From positions 1,059,076 to 1,123,075 of the forward strand of contig JAOWBW010000162.1 of assembly GCA_026119855.1 (NCBI GenBank): a stretch of 64,000 nucleotides of DNA. Direction: 5' to 3'. The position numbers and the translations under genes are program-made. This document shows, piece after piece, positions 43,590-53,024 of the stretch (within the stretch, counting starts at the first letter, position 1; every line of letters begins with the position of its first letter). This DNA is from Campanula takesimana (taxonomy: Eukaryota; Streptophyta; Magnoliopsida; Asterales; Campanulaceae). Under the pieces are notes generated by a model that made no database searches, was not told the DNA's origin, and saw only the letters and a program-made list of their open reading frames with translations.

Positions 43590-43935
43590 TGGCATTTTCG
43601 TAAATACTGGCAACCATGATAAATGCTCAGTGTTAATATTAGAAATAGCCAGTGATTTCATACTGGCGTTTTATAAACATGAAACTGGAACTTTTCTTAA
43701 TTGCCAGTGGTAATGTTAAAAATTGCCAGTGAGTACACTGACACTTTTTTACATTGATACTGACACTTATTAAAAGTGCCAGTGGTAGTGTTAATAAGTG
43801 TCAGCTATTACACTGGCACTTTTTAACATTGATAGTGACACTTATTAAAAACTGCCAGGGTTAGTGTCAATAAGTGCCAGTGTACATGTGCTGGCATTTT
43901 TTTACACTATCGCTGGCACTTCCGATCAACGCCAA
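43590..43935. repeat. cluster of TGCCAGTG / CACTGGCA short repeats
   Basis: A dozen or so copies of TGCCAGTG or its complement and diverged forms (AGTGTCAGC, CTGACACTT), in both orientations, separated by AT-rich 15-25-base spacers. This resembles the subterminal repeat region of a CACTA-type transposon, but I find no CACTA terminus, so the class is open. Confidence 0.55.
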
Positions 43936-44114
43936 ACAACTTCCCGTTAATTACAAAAATGCCACCGCGCCAAACTTAAAAACACGTTTTACGCTTGCTT
44001 AAGGAAAAAGCCGTTTTTTCCCAGTTTTTCACTTTGTAACAAATTTTAATTTTTTAGATAACAAGTAGTATAAGAGAAAGGGGTTTTTTTTTTCTTCCTC
44101 AATTGATGAATTAG

Positions 44115-44450
44115 TATAATTGTAATCATTTATCCAAGACTTTTAAACATTTTTTTTGGTACAAGACTTTTAAACATTTGCAAATCAATAAAGCACCGCC
44201 TTGGTTAAATTGCACAGATATTATTTCAAAAATAAAATTACAATCATTTTTTATGACAAATATAAAATTGAAAAGTAAAACATAAAAAATTCCTTGAGTG
44301 AACAAGAACAATTCACACCTATTTATTTGCTAACCTTTGTGCTCATACTATACTCGAGCCGTTTCAAGATACTTGTCGTAAAATGATAAATTTCAATAAG
44401 AATAACAATCCATGGTAAACTATTATAGAAAAATTTAGCTTCTCCAATAA
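44115..44450. repeat. duplicated segment, copy 2 (empty site)
   Basis: Counterpart of 41079-41645 without the Stowaway. It has its own short internal repeat (CAAGACTTTTAAACATTT twice at about 44135-44180). Confidence 0.8.
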
Positions 44451-44723
44451 TAAAGTGACAAGTTTTTTGTAACAAATTTTAATTTTTTAGAAGCCAGTAG
44501 TATAAGAGAAGAGTTAGTCTTAGAAAAAACTTGTTTTACACTTGTGTTAATGTAAAACTTGTTTTCATCTCACAATATAAAACAAGGTTTCAAAAGATGA
44601 AAACAAGTTTTACACTAACGCTAGTGTAAAACAAGTTTTTTACTAGATTTTCACATAAGAGAAAGGGATTTTTTTTTTCTTCCTCAATTGATATTGCCGT
44701 AGAACTGTTGCAATTTGAGTATA

Positions 44724-46079
44724 CTCCCTCCGTCTCATAGGTGTGTAAACGGTTCGGTTTAGCTCGGTTTGGGCGATTTTAGAGACCGAACCGCTAGTCA
44801 TCGGTTTGAGAAAATCTCAAACCGAGCTGAACCGCCAAAAACCTCCAAACCGAACTGAACCAAACCACAATGGTTCGGTTCGGTTCAGCTCAAACCGCGG
44901 TTTAATATATCGGTTTGAACCGCGGTCTAAACTACGGTTCAAACCGCAGAAATTCTTAACCAGGCTTACTGAAATAATGGCTTTCAAAAGTGAGGAGCAA
45001 CTACTGCTACAAACCCTTCTAAGTTCTAACAACCACCAGAAAGGCTTTTACAAACTTCAAAACCAAATAAAGTCACAGAACAAAAAAGTATTTATTGCAA
45101 AAACAATCAAGGAGCCAAAGTTGCAGCCAAAATATAATACAACAGCATCAAGATGTCAATATGCCGGAGAAATTCAGCCAAGGTTTTTACAAACTTCAAA
45201 ATATAAGTCGGAGTGACGGTGCTGGAACTTGAAAGTCGGAGTGACGGTGAAGAGGTCGTGGTACTGGTAATGCCGGAGAAATTCAGTCGACAGTTAAGAC
45301 GCTTGAGAATTTGAGATGGAGGAACTGAGGAAGGTGGAGGCGGAGGAAGGTGGAGGCGATGGGGAGAGGAAGAAGAAGAAGGGGTCGCCTGTCGAGATGG
45401 AGATCGGGATCGAGAGAATTTGAGAGAGAGAGAGAGAGAGAGCCGCCGCTTGGAATGAAATGAACTAATGAATTGAAAGTTGAAACCCCTAGTCTTTAAT
45501 GATAAAAATAAGCTTAACCTAAAATGAACGGTGATAACCAACAGAGGTAAAATATCAATGGTCCAAATTACTTGGTTCGGTTTAGGGGTTCGGTTTATAG
45601 GTTCGGTTTGCGCGGTTCGGATTGCACGGTTCGGTTTAACTCGATTTGGTTCGGTTTGGTTCGACTTCAGTGGAAAAACCGTAAGCTGAACCGAACCATA
45701 CGGTTTGCTGATTTTTGGAACCGTAGCTGAACCGCAGGTGTGTAAAAACCGAACCAAACTGCTCGGTCTGGTTCGGTTCGGTCTCGAACCACTGACACCC
45801 CTACCGTCTCAACACCAATAGGACTAAAGGAGTGAGCACAATAATTAAGAGAAAAGTAGTGTATGTGTGGTAAAAAAATAAAGAGAGAATGAGTGGGGTA
45901 AATAGTAGTGTTGATTGAATAAATTGAGTGGTGGAAAATGAAGAGAGAGAATGAGTGGGTTTAAATAGTGGGGTTGGTTGAATATAAATATATTAAAACA
46001 TTTCTATTTTGAGCAGTCTTAATTGTTTTGAGACGACATAAAAGGGAAAGAACCCCTACTTGTGCTGGGACGGAAGGAG
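44724..46079. mobile_element. Stowaway-like MITE split by a hAT element
   Basis: The left end CTCCCTCCGTCTCA follows TA (44722-44723); the right end TGCTGGGACGGAAGGAG is followed by TA (46080-46081). The hAT-like element at 44738-45803 sits 14 bases inside its left end. Confidence 0.8.
44738..45803. mobile_element. non-autonomous hAT-like element
   Basis: Perfect 8-bp TSD CCGTCTCA (44730-44737 and 45804-45811). Termini TAGGTGTGTAAACGGTTCGG and (complement of the right end) TAGGGGTGTCAGTGGTTCG. Repeated CGGTTCGGTT motifs run in both subterminal regions. An 8-bp TSD and a TAGGGGTG end fit hAT. No transposase. The interior has a (GA)n tract and GGTGGAGGCGGAGGAAGG-like sequence that may be captured host DNA; the Ser/Pro-rich frame at 45107-45757 gives no recognisable protein. 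Confidence 0.85.
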
Positions 46080-46189
46080 TATTATGCAAATGAAGTTACA
46101 ACTCTAAATAAATAAGGTCCTTCTCGGAGGGTACAAAAAAAAACTCAGGGAAGTCTTTTTAAGCTATTAAAAATAAAATAGCAACCAAT

Positions 46190-46583
46190 GGTCATCTGTC
46201 CGTGTGGTATCGGGTGGGTGAGTAAGGGCATCCTTTGAAGGGCAGGTTCTGAGTTGACTGTGCAGCTACAGGTGATCATTCAGATGGCGCGACGTCTATG
46301 TCAAGAGGACTACCAGATGGCGCAAGGACGTACATGTCAAACAAAACTACCAGATGGTGCGGAGACGTCTATGAAAGATTGCGACATCAACTTGTGGAAG
46401 CAAAATATCATTCGCTGTAATAGGTTCGACAATGGTGAAACTCCATAGGAACTTGTAATAGGCAGGGCTATAGATCGGCAAGGCTTTTGATAAGACTGTA
46501 ATAGATTCGATATGAATTGTAACAGATGGCAGTTGCCTTGAAATGAATTATATAGTTCAGCTGTTAAAAAAAATAAAAAATAA
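46190..46583 (+). mobile_element. non-LTR retroelement-like sequence (same family as 49801-50052)
   Basis: The 3' half (GGTGAAACTCCATAGGAACT, ATGGCAGTTGCCTTGAAATG, then an A-rich tail) matches the reverse complement of 49801-50052. The 5' border is not defined and no TSD was found, so the start coordinate is approximate. Confidence 0.45.
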
Positions 46584-47308
46584 CAGTAATAGTCCTTCGG
46601 TAAATATATTAAGAGCATCTAACAATGAGAGATTTTCTTTCTTTTTTTATATATATAGTTTTTTGTTTGAGGGAAAAACTATGTAAAACTTTTTATTACT
46701 GTGGAATCCCTTAAAGAAATTTTACTAAAAAGTAGCCACTTCTACGAAAAGTTACTTCATTGGCTTTTTATTGAGTTTATTGCCATTTGAACCTGCGTAC
46801 TAGTGCCAGATTGACGAATTGCCCTCGTACTCACGAAACTTACACTATGACCTGCGTACTATGGTTTTAATAAAAAAGTGACTTGGGATAACGCTGATTC
46901 GTTAAAAACTTAACGGGCTGTCAATATATGTTAAAAAATTAACAGACTTATAATAAGAAAAAATCAAATGTGGCCCTGATAATTATATTAATGTCGTAAA
47001 GGTCTAAAAAATATGTATATCATATTTCTCTATATTTTTTATTAAGAGAGAATAAAAAAAGTAAATAAATTGTTATACTACTAATATCAAAAAAAAACCG
47101 CTGGCTATCACAGTACCACAGATCCGCTGCCTTCTTCTCTCTCAAATCCATTTTCTTCATCTTCCTCTCTTTCTTACCCCAAATTGACAGGAGATCCATC
47201 TTTGTCAGCGCTTTTCTTGCCGTCAACAACAAAGCGCTGGCCACCACTAGTCCCTAAGGAGCCGTAATCTTCTTATTGGGTATGCTTATCACTTAACCCT
47301 CCTAATTA

Positions 47309-48606
47309 TGTTAGAATTGATTGATACCATCACCTATTAGTATTTTATGGACTTTAGGACCCTATGTAAGAAGTTTAATAACTTTAATTTTTAGCTTAGT
47401 CCATTTTATTGCATAGGCTTAGAATATAGGACTTGGAGCGAAAAAGGATCGAAGAACTAAGCAGGACTTTGGTCACTGCGCAGGACATTACTGCACAGCA
47501 TACATCCTTGCTCAGTTTTCAATGTTCTCAGATTCCCAAACTTGGAAAGCGCTTAGAAGATGTACGCTTCTTAAAGTGTTGAGGTGTGCAGAAACAACAA
47601 AACAAGTACACTCAGCAAATCCAACGATGGAGATGCGCTCAGATGAAATATTTCGAATGAAGACAGCTGTCAACCTTCTAGAAGAAGATTTGAATTTTGT
47701 CTTCATGCTCTGTCTTCAACGGCTACAAAGGACACATGCGCACCAATCACATTGTGCCAGCTCATTGTCCTTGCTCAGAGCTCCAACGGCTAGTTTTAAG
47801 CTCTCAGATATAAATAGCCTTCTCATCTTCATTTCCAAGTTGCTTGGGTTTTTGCTTTCTAAGAGAAACTTTGAAGTTCTGAAGATTGTTGCTTGAATCC
47901 CAAATTCTCAAGAACAACCTTCAAACCTTCATACCTTCAAACTCCTGCCCAGATCCTAAGCCTTGTAACACCTAAAATTCTTTGTACTCTTCATCTCATA
48001 GATTCTTAGAGCCCAGAATTTCTGACACGCACACACCTCTTGAAGCTTCGATCATTTAGATATTACTTCTTGAGATACACTGGTTTAGTCTAGGATTTGC
48101 TCTTCATAGAATAGATTTTGATTTGAGTTTTGATTCCTTGTAATCTTGTAAAAGCTCCTCATATCAATATAAATCTCATAGTTAGAAAATCCAAGACTAA
48201 CCATCTTGGTAGAGGACGTAGATCTTTCATCGATCGAACATCTCCAAATAGCTTGTTCATTAATCTTACTGCTTATTTCCTGCTTACTTTAGTTCTTAAT
48301 TACTGCTTTGTTTGATCTTATCAGATTGCTATCTTCGCTGCTGTGTTTGTTATTTCTTATTGCCTTAGCACTATTTTTACAACTCTTTAGCCAAACTTAG
48401 CGCGTGCGTTTTTAATCTCTGCGTAGTATACCCTGCGCAGTAGCTGCTTTAATTTCTGCTGTGCATTTCACACTCTCTTTGCGCGCTATACTTAGGTTAT
48501 TTGAGAACTGTGCGCATAAGCCATTGATTTAAAAAGGATTTTAAAACGCTATTCACCCCTCATCTAGATATTTTCATACCCTTGTTGCCCCTTTGGGACC
48601 AACACT
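47309..48606 (+). repeat. LTR-like block (possible solo or truncated LTR)
   Basis: Starts TGTTAGAATTGATTGATACC and ends CCCTTTGGGACCAACA, with a TATA-like TATAAATAG at 47808-47816 and several CTGCGCAG-type motifs. No 5-bp TSD matches at these borders and no primer site follows, so the LTR call rests on the termini only. The 124-codon frame at 47522-47896 resembles no protein I know. Confidence 0.4.
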
Positions 48607-48785
48607 TCTTCATCCCTAACTAATCCCCTTTTCCCCATTCAAAAATCCCGTTGGCAACCCTCGTCTCTGCCCAACAACCATTCTTCTGATTTCCTTCTAC
48701 TATGCCATCACAGATTCTGGGTTCTCTCATAATCTCCTTTATCCCTAACTGATCCCCTTTTCCGTCCGCCATAGTCTCTGATCCA

Positions 48786-48872
48786 CTCAACTTCACCCCC
48801 AACTGTACCGGCCCTAATGTCTGCTCTTATGGCGGCCTTTTCTGCACCTCTTCCGTCCCCAACTCTCACTAA
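48786..48872 (+). pseudogene. gene-fragment-like segment (possibly LRR-extensin)
   Basis: One frame reads LNFTPNCTGPNVCSYGGLFC before a stop. The pattern VCSY-G-FC is reminiscent of the Cys-containing N-terminal region of plant LRR-extensin proteins. Very short and without supporting exons: a possible captured fragment within the long-inverted-repeat element. Confidence 0.25.
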
Positions 48873-48964
48873 CTGTCGTCACATGAATTGATCTCAATGA
48901 TAACCGGTTTCAGATGGGAATTCTGGCCAATTTGGGGAATTCGCCATCTCCGCCCATATAGATC

Positions 48965-48965
<1 letters not shown>

Positions 48966-49009
<44 letters not shown>
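48966..49009. repeat. (CT)n microsatellite
   Basis: About 22 uninterrupted CT dinucleotides. Confidence 0.95.
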
Positions 49010-49011
<2 letters not shown>

Positions 49012-49800
49012 CCTATCCCCTCCTCTCTTTCCCATCTCTCTCTTTTCACTCTCTTTTTAGTGTGTGCATATGTGTGTTTTTATGTTTTCAAATCCAGATC
49101 TATCCAAGTGTGTCTCTATGTTCTCAAATCCAAGTCTCTGTGTGTGTTTATGTGTGTGCTCTAAATCAAGATTTGACGGTGGCAGTTGGTGGTGACTCGT
49201 GGTGGTCGGCAGTGGTGACTCGTGGTGGGCGGTGATAACTGATGGTGGGCAGTGATGAGGACAATAGTGGTGGTTGTGTAATAGTGATGGTCAAATCTAA
49301 TTACATAATTGTCGTTATATTCAAACTCCAAATGCATCAAATTACACCCAAATTCAAATAAAAAAAAAAGAAAATAAATATGAATATAAATATTTTTTGG
49401 ACCTATATGACATTAATATAATTATCAGGGTCACATTTGATTTTTTCCTATTATAAGTATGTTAATTTTTTAACATATATTGACATCCCGTTAAGTTTCT
49501 AACAACTCAGCGTTATCCCTGGTCATTTTTTTTTATTAAAACCATAGCACGCAGGTCATAGTGTGAGTTTCGTGAGTACGAGGGCAATTCGTCAATCTGG
49601 CAATACTACGCAATAAACTCGTTTTTTTATTAATATCACCAATTTCTTACGGAAAAATTAAGCTTTACTCTAGTGAAGAAATTATAAAAGAAATTAGTAT
49701 TGGCCTAAAAAATAATGTGGCTTTTGAAAATATATTAAAAAAAAAAAAAAACACTCACCAATGCGAATGCTCTGGAAATCAAGAATTGATGAGTTAAGTT

Positions 49801-50052
49801 TTTTTTTTTTTTTTTTTTTACAAGTTACAACATATCATTCACTTCAAGGCAATTGTCATCGTTTACAAACCTCTATTTAGTCTATTACAGATATATAGTC
49901 GCGTCTATTACAAGTTTCTGTCTATTACAAGTTTCTATTGAGTTTCACCATTAATGATAACCTCTATGGGTTACGAGTCTAACCCCAAACCCCTTTTAAA
50001 GGAAACTTTTTAACACCCACACATACTACTTTTGATCAGAAAAGCCTTTGAT
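49801..50052 (-). mobile_element. short non-LTR retroelement with 17-bp TSD
   Basis: Flanked by AATTGATGAGTTAAGTT at 49784-49800 and 50053-50069. Poly(T) at 49801-49819 marks a poly(A) tail on the minus strand. The body (minus strand: ACTTGTAATAGACAG..., CAATTGCCTTGAAGTGAATG) matches 46440-46560. Target-primed insertion is clear. SINE or 5'-truncated LINE is undecided; no pol III boxes were identified with confidence. Confidence 0.75.
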
Positions 50053-52244
50053 AATTGATGAGTTAAGTTATGAGTTAGACTTGACCTAATTCGAGATGTG
50101 AAATAAAAGAACTTTCGGCTAGAAGTTCTTTCCTATGGCCCTCTCAATTTTTTATTTTTTTTTCAATTTTTTTTTAAGGAAAGCATGGCCCTCTCAATTT
50201 TAACATTGACATCTTCCCAATAGAAATCTATACTTATAATATATTAAAGTAGGCCAAAATGACTATGGGAACGACATCTCATTATTTTTTTTTTGTTTTT
50301 CTTGCTTCTAAGCTTGCCACGTCGGATTCATGGCATTAATACTAAAACCTTTCGGTTGTTGCTAATTAGTCACAAACAATAGGTTACATGCTTAGTTATG
50401 GGTATAGATACTTCAAAAATATGTAAGAAGTCTACTCATAATTACAAAGTGTCTTATCATATATAACAATTATACTCATAAATACAATGTATCCATACAT
50501 TGTACTCATGCATTATGTAAATACATATCAATTATTACAATGTAAATGATACGTCTAATAAGTCTTAGTACATAGCATTATACCTCATTCAGTTGGAATA
50601 AGAATAGGTAGAATTCATTATAGATGATTAATTACAATTGATATAGGACTATACAACTTACTTAGAACATATTACTATATATGTAGTTCTTAGATTAGAT
50701 GAATAGAATTATCAACTAATATAAGAAGATCATTAACTTTTCTAATATACTTGGTAAGAGTGGAAGCGCAACGGACTTAATATTTGAAGAGTCATTCATT
50801 TCCCTCATTCAAACAAATAAGCATGAAGAATTTGCTCATTCTCATTTCACAAATGTTTGCTCTCGCTCACTTTTTACAAAGAAGAATCCATTGCAAATAG
50901 AAAAATATGTCAAGTTCAAAATATTGATATTTGTAAGTATTCCATAATCTCGCTTTTTTTCGTTTTGTGTATCCTCTCTCGGATGGTTTAGAATGCTTAA
51001 CTTCTTTTCATTTCTTTTGATTATGATTATGATTTGATTCTTGATTTATGTTTATTTTATGTTTGTTATTTTCATATTTATTTTAGTTTTAAATTTCTTT
51101 ATTATTTTGTAAGTTTTTTTATTTGTCTTGATTTTTTTCTTGATTGTTCTAATTCGATTATGTTTGTGAATGTTTTTTTTATTTTATATTATTAAATTTA
51201 AATTTTCATATTTTTATTTACTTTTCTCTCTTTTGTTTTTTAATTTTGATATTGTATATTTTTAGTAAATGTCATTTTGTATTTCTTATGTATTTAAATT
51301 TTGTTTTGCTTTTGTAACTTTTAAGCCAATTTACACCTTTGTTTAAGTACAATCATTGTTTTGTCTTCTTTCTTTTAGTTTTTTTTTATTAAGATTGATT
51401 TATACGTTTATCTGTACTTTTGATTTTATGTTTGTTATTTTAAAAGTTATTTAATTCTACTATTTATACTTTTGTAATATTTAATTTTTCGCTTTGATTT
51501 TTTGATATTTTCATTGATTCAGTTTGAGAATATTATTATTAATTTATTTTAATTAAAAATTGAATTTTTGTATATCTTTTTTATTTTATTTATTAAATTT
51601 AAAAAAAGAAGATTTTTGTGTAGTTTGATTTGTGTTTGTGAATGCTTCTTTTTTATCATTTTTTTATTAATATTTGACTTCCATATTTCTATTTATTTTT
51701 TTTTATAATTTTTTACTTTGATTTTTTATTATCTTTATAATTTTTATTTTTTTATATTTATATGTTTCAGTTATCTATTTTAATTATATTCTTGATTTTT
51801 TATTATTTTTTATTGATTAATATATGATTTTTTTATTTTTAATTTAATTTTATCTTTTTTTTATCTTGGATTTAGTTTTACTTTTGATTTGCTTTAGTAA
51901 GTTTTTTTTTATTCTTTTTATTTGTTGTTGTCTTTTTTTTTTGGTCTATTTTAGTCATTTCTATGAATGAATCATATCAAGTTGTTGAAATTATGGGGAA
52001 AAAAACAATAAAACAAATCATAAAATCTATTAGCTGCCTTTAAAAAAATAACTATAATAATTATTTAAATTATTAAGATTTTTATTTTTGTTTTCCTTTG
52101 TTTTTATTATTCTTAATTATATTCATTAGATTTTCCATGTTGACATTAGTTAAATTATATATATTTAATACTTTGATTTGTTCATTCATATGTACAAAAG
52201 ATAACTATGATAATATTTATAATTTATATTATGACTACTGTTAT

Positions 52245-52551
52245 TGTAACGACCCCAAAAACCCGTCCCTATTTATTTTATATTTTTGGGGATTTTAATT
52301 TGAACTTATATGTGCATTTTATGTGTTGCATCATATTTTATGACTTGCACACCTTACTTGATTAAATGTGTTATTTCCTTAGTTAGTAGTAATAATGGTT
52401 AAGGGAGTTAAATGATTAAGTTGAAAACTTAAGGGTTATATGAAACTTTTATGAAATGACATTTCGAAAATTTTTCCTAAAATGTATTATGACGTCTTCC
52501 GCGCGTGTCCCGAACGTGGGGCCAAGTAGGACCACGGGTCGGGGCGCGACA
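52245..52551 (+). repeat. internally deleted Ty3-type LTR
   Basis: 307 bases. The start matches the first ~60 bases and the last ~80 bases match the last part of the 1-1060 and Tekay-like LTRs, while the ~2-kb middle is missing. Confidence 0.8.
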
Positions 52552-52553
52552 GT

Positions 52554-52571
52554 TGGTATCAGAGCGGGTCC
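52554..52571 (+). promoter_or_regulatory. primer binding site (tRNA-iMet)
   Basis: TGGTATCAGAGCGGGTCC, two bases after the left LTR. Confidence 0.8.
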
Positions 52572-52737
52572 CGGCCAGAAGTGTGGAGCAAAGTGTTGTG
52601 CGGAACAAAGTGCACACCGCGGAGTCGGTGGGAGTCACCTCTTGAATCCGTACGAGCGACCTCTTGAATCCACACTGCCCGAGGTTCCAATCCAAGTAGG
52701 TCTTGTCGGGGACGGCAAGGATCCAAGGTGGGGAGAT

Positions 52738-53019
52738 TGTGATATCCCACAGTGTGTGCGTGATCTGTTTGATATGATTTGATTGGTGCTACTCATACTA
52801 CCAAGATGCATCTTCTTTTCGGAAGCTCATCTCATAAGAACTTCAAGGTTAAGCGTGCTTGACTTGGAGCAATTCTGGGATAGGTGACCCATTGGGAAGT
52901 TTCTCAGTGAGCACGTGAGTGAGGACAAAACGTGCTGGAAAGACCCGTGGTGGTTTCTGAGGCCAGTCCATCAAATGTAATAACGTACCGACCCGGTACG
53001 CCGGGCTCAGGGCATTACA
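52738..53019 (+). repeat. Cassandra-like LTR with 5S rRNA domain
   Basis: 282 bases with TG...CA ends. The 5S-like domain spans about 52785-52918. GGTTAAGCGTGCTTGAC (52847-52863) corresponds to box A of plant 5S genes (AGTTAAGCGTGCTTGGG) and GGATAGGTGACCC (about 52878-52890) to box C (GGATGGGTGACC). The rest is too diverged to be a functional 5S rRNA gene; in Cassandra elements such domains are thought to supply an RNA polymerase III promoter. Confidence 0.8.
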
Positions 53020-53024
53020 GTTAA

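Larger units (their letters stand above)
43415..44640. repeat. dispersed modular hairpin units
   Basis: Five related units at about 43415-43455, 43512-43555, 43977-44021, 44524-44567 and 44599-44640, plus the one at 41653-41719. Each has an arm of 10-13 bases (AACACGTTTT, AAACTTGTTTT or AAAACAAGTTTT), then a short loop of the type CAC...GTG, then the same arm again. The loop of the last unit (ACACTAACGCTAGTGT) is identical to that at 41672, although the arms differ. Function unknown. Confidence 0.7.
46773..49620. mobile_element. long-inverted-repeat element with cargo (MULE-like)
   Basis: Left arm 46773-47000 and right arm 49400-49620 are inverted repeats of about 220 bases (GAGTTTATTGC, GATTGACGAATTGCCCTCGT, AATTATATTAATGTC), with roughly 90% similarity by eye. 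The flanks (CTTTTTATT and GTTTTTTTATT) may be a decayed TSD. Cargo: an LTR-like block (47309-48606) and a gene-like block with a long (CT)n tract (48606-49270). No transposase. Long arms with captured DNA suggest Mutator type, but the decayed TSD leaves this unsure. Confidence 0.6.
52245..53019 (+). mobile_element. chimeric short LTR retroelement (Ty3-like left LTR, Cassandra-like right LTR)
   Basis: Left LTR 52245-52551 (TGTAACGACCCCAAAAACCC to GGTCGGGGCGCGACA) is a shortened Ty3-type LTR. It is followed by a tRNA-iMet primer site (52554) and a short non-coding interior ending in a purine tract (AAGGTGGGGAGAT). The right LTR 52738-53019 (TGTGATATCCC to GGGCATTACA) has a 5S rRNA-like domain, the hallmark of Cassandra terminal-repeat elements in miniature. 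Flanks GTTAT (52240-52244) and GTTAA (53020-53024) match at 4 of 5 positions. The two LTRs are unrelated to each other, which is abnormal. Confidence 0.75.

Noticed and set aside
45107..45757. 216-codon Ser/Pro-rich minus-strand frame inside the hAT element
   Set aside because: Composition follows GA/CT-rich and GGTTCGG repeats; no domain or start context supports a gene.
52785..52918. Genuine 5S rRNA gene
   Set aside because: Only the internal promoter boxes and parts of the sequence match; it is too diverged and lies inside an LTR, so it is a 5S-derived transposon domain.
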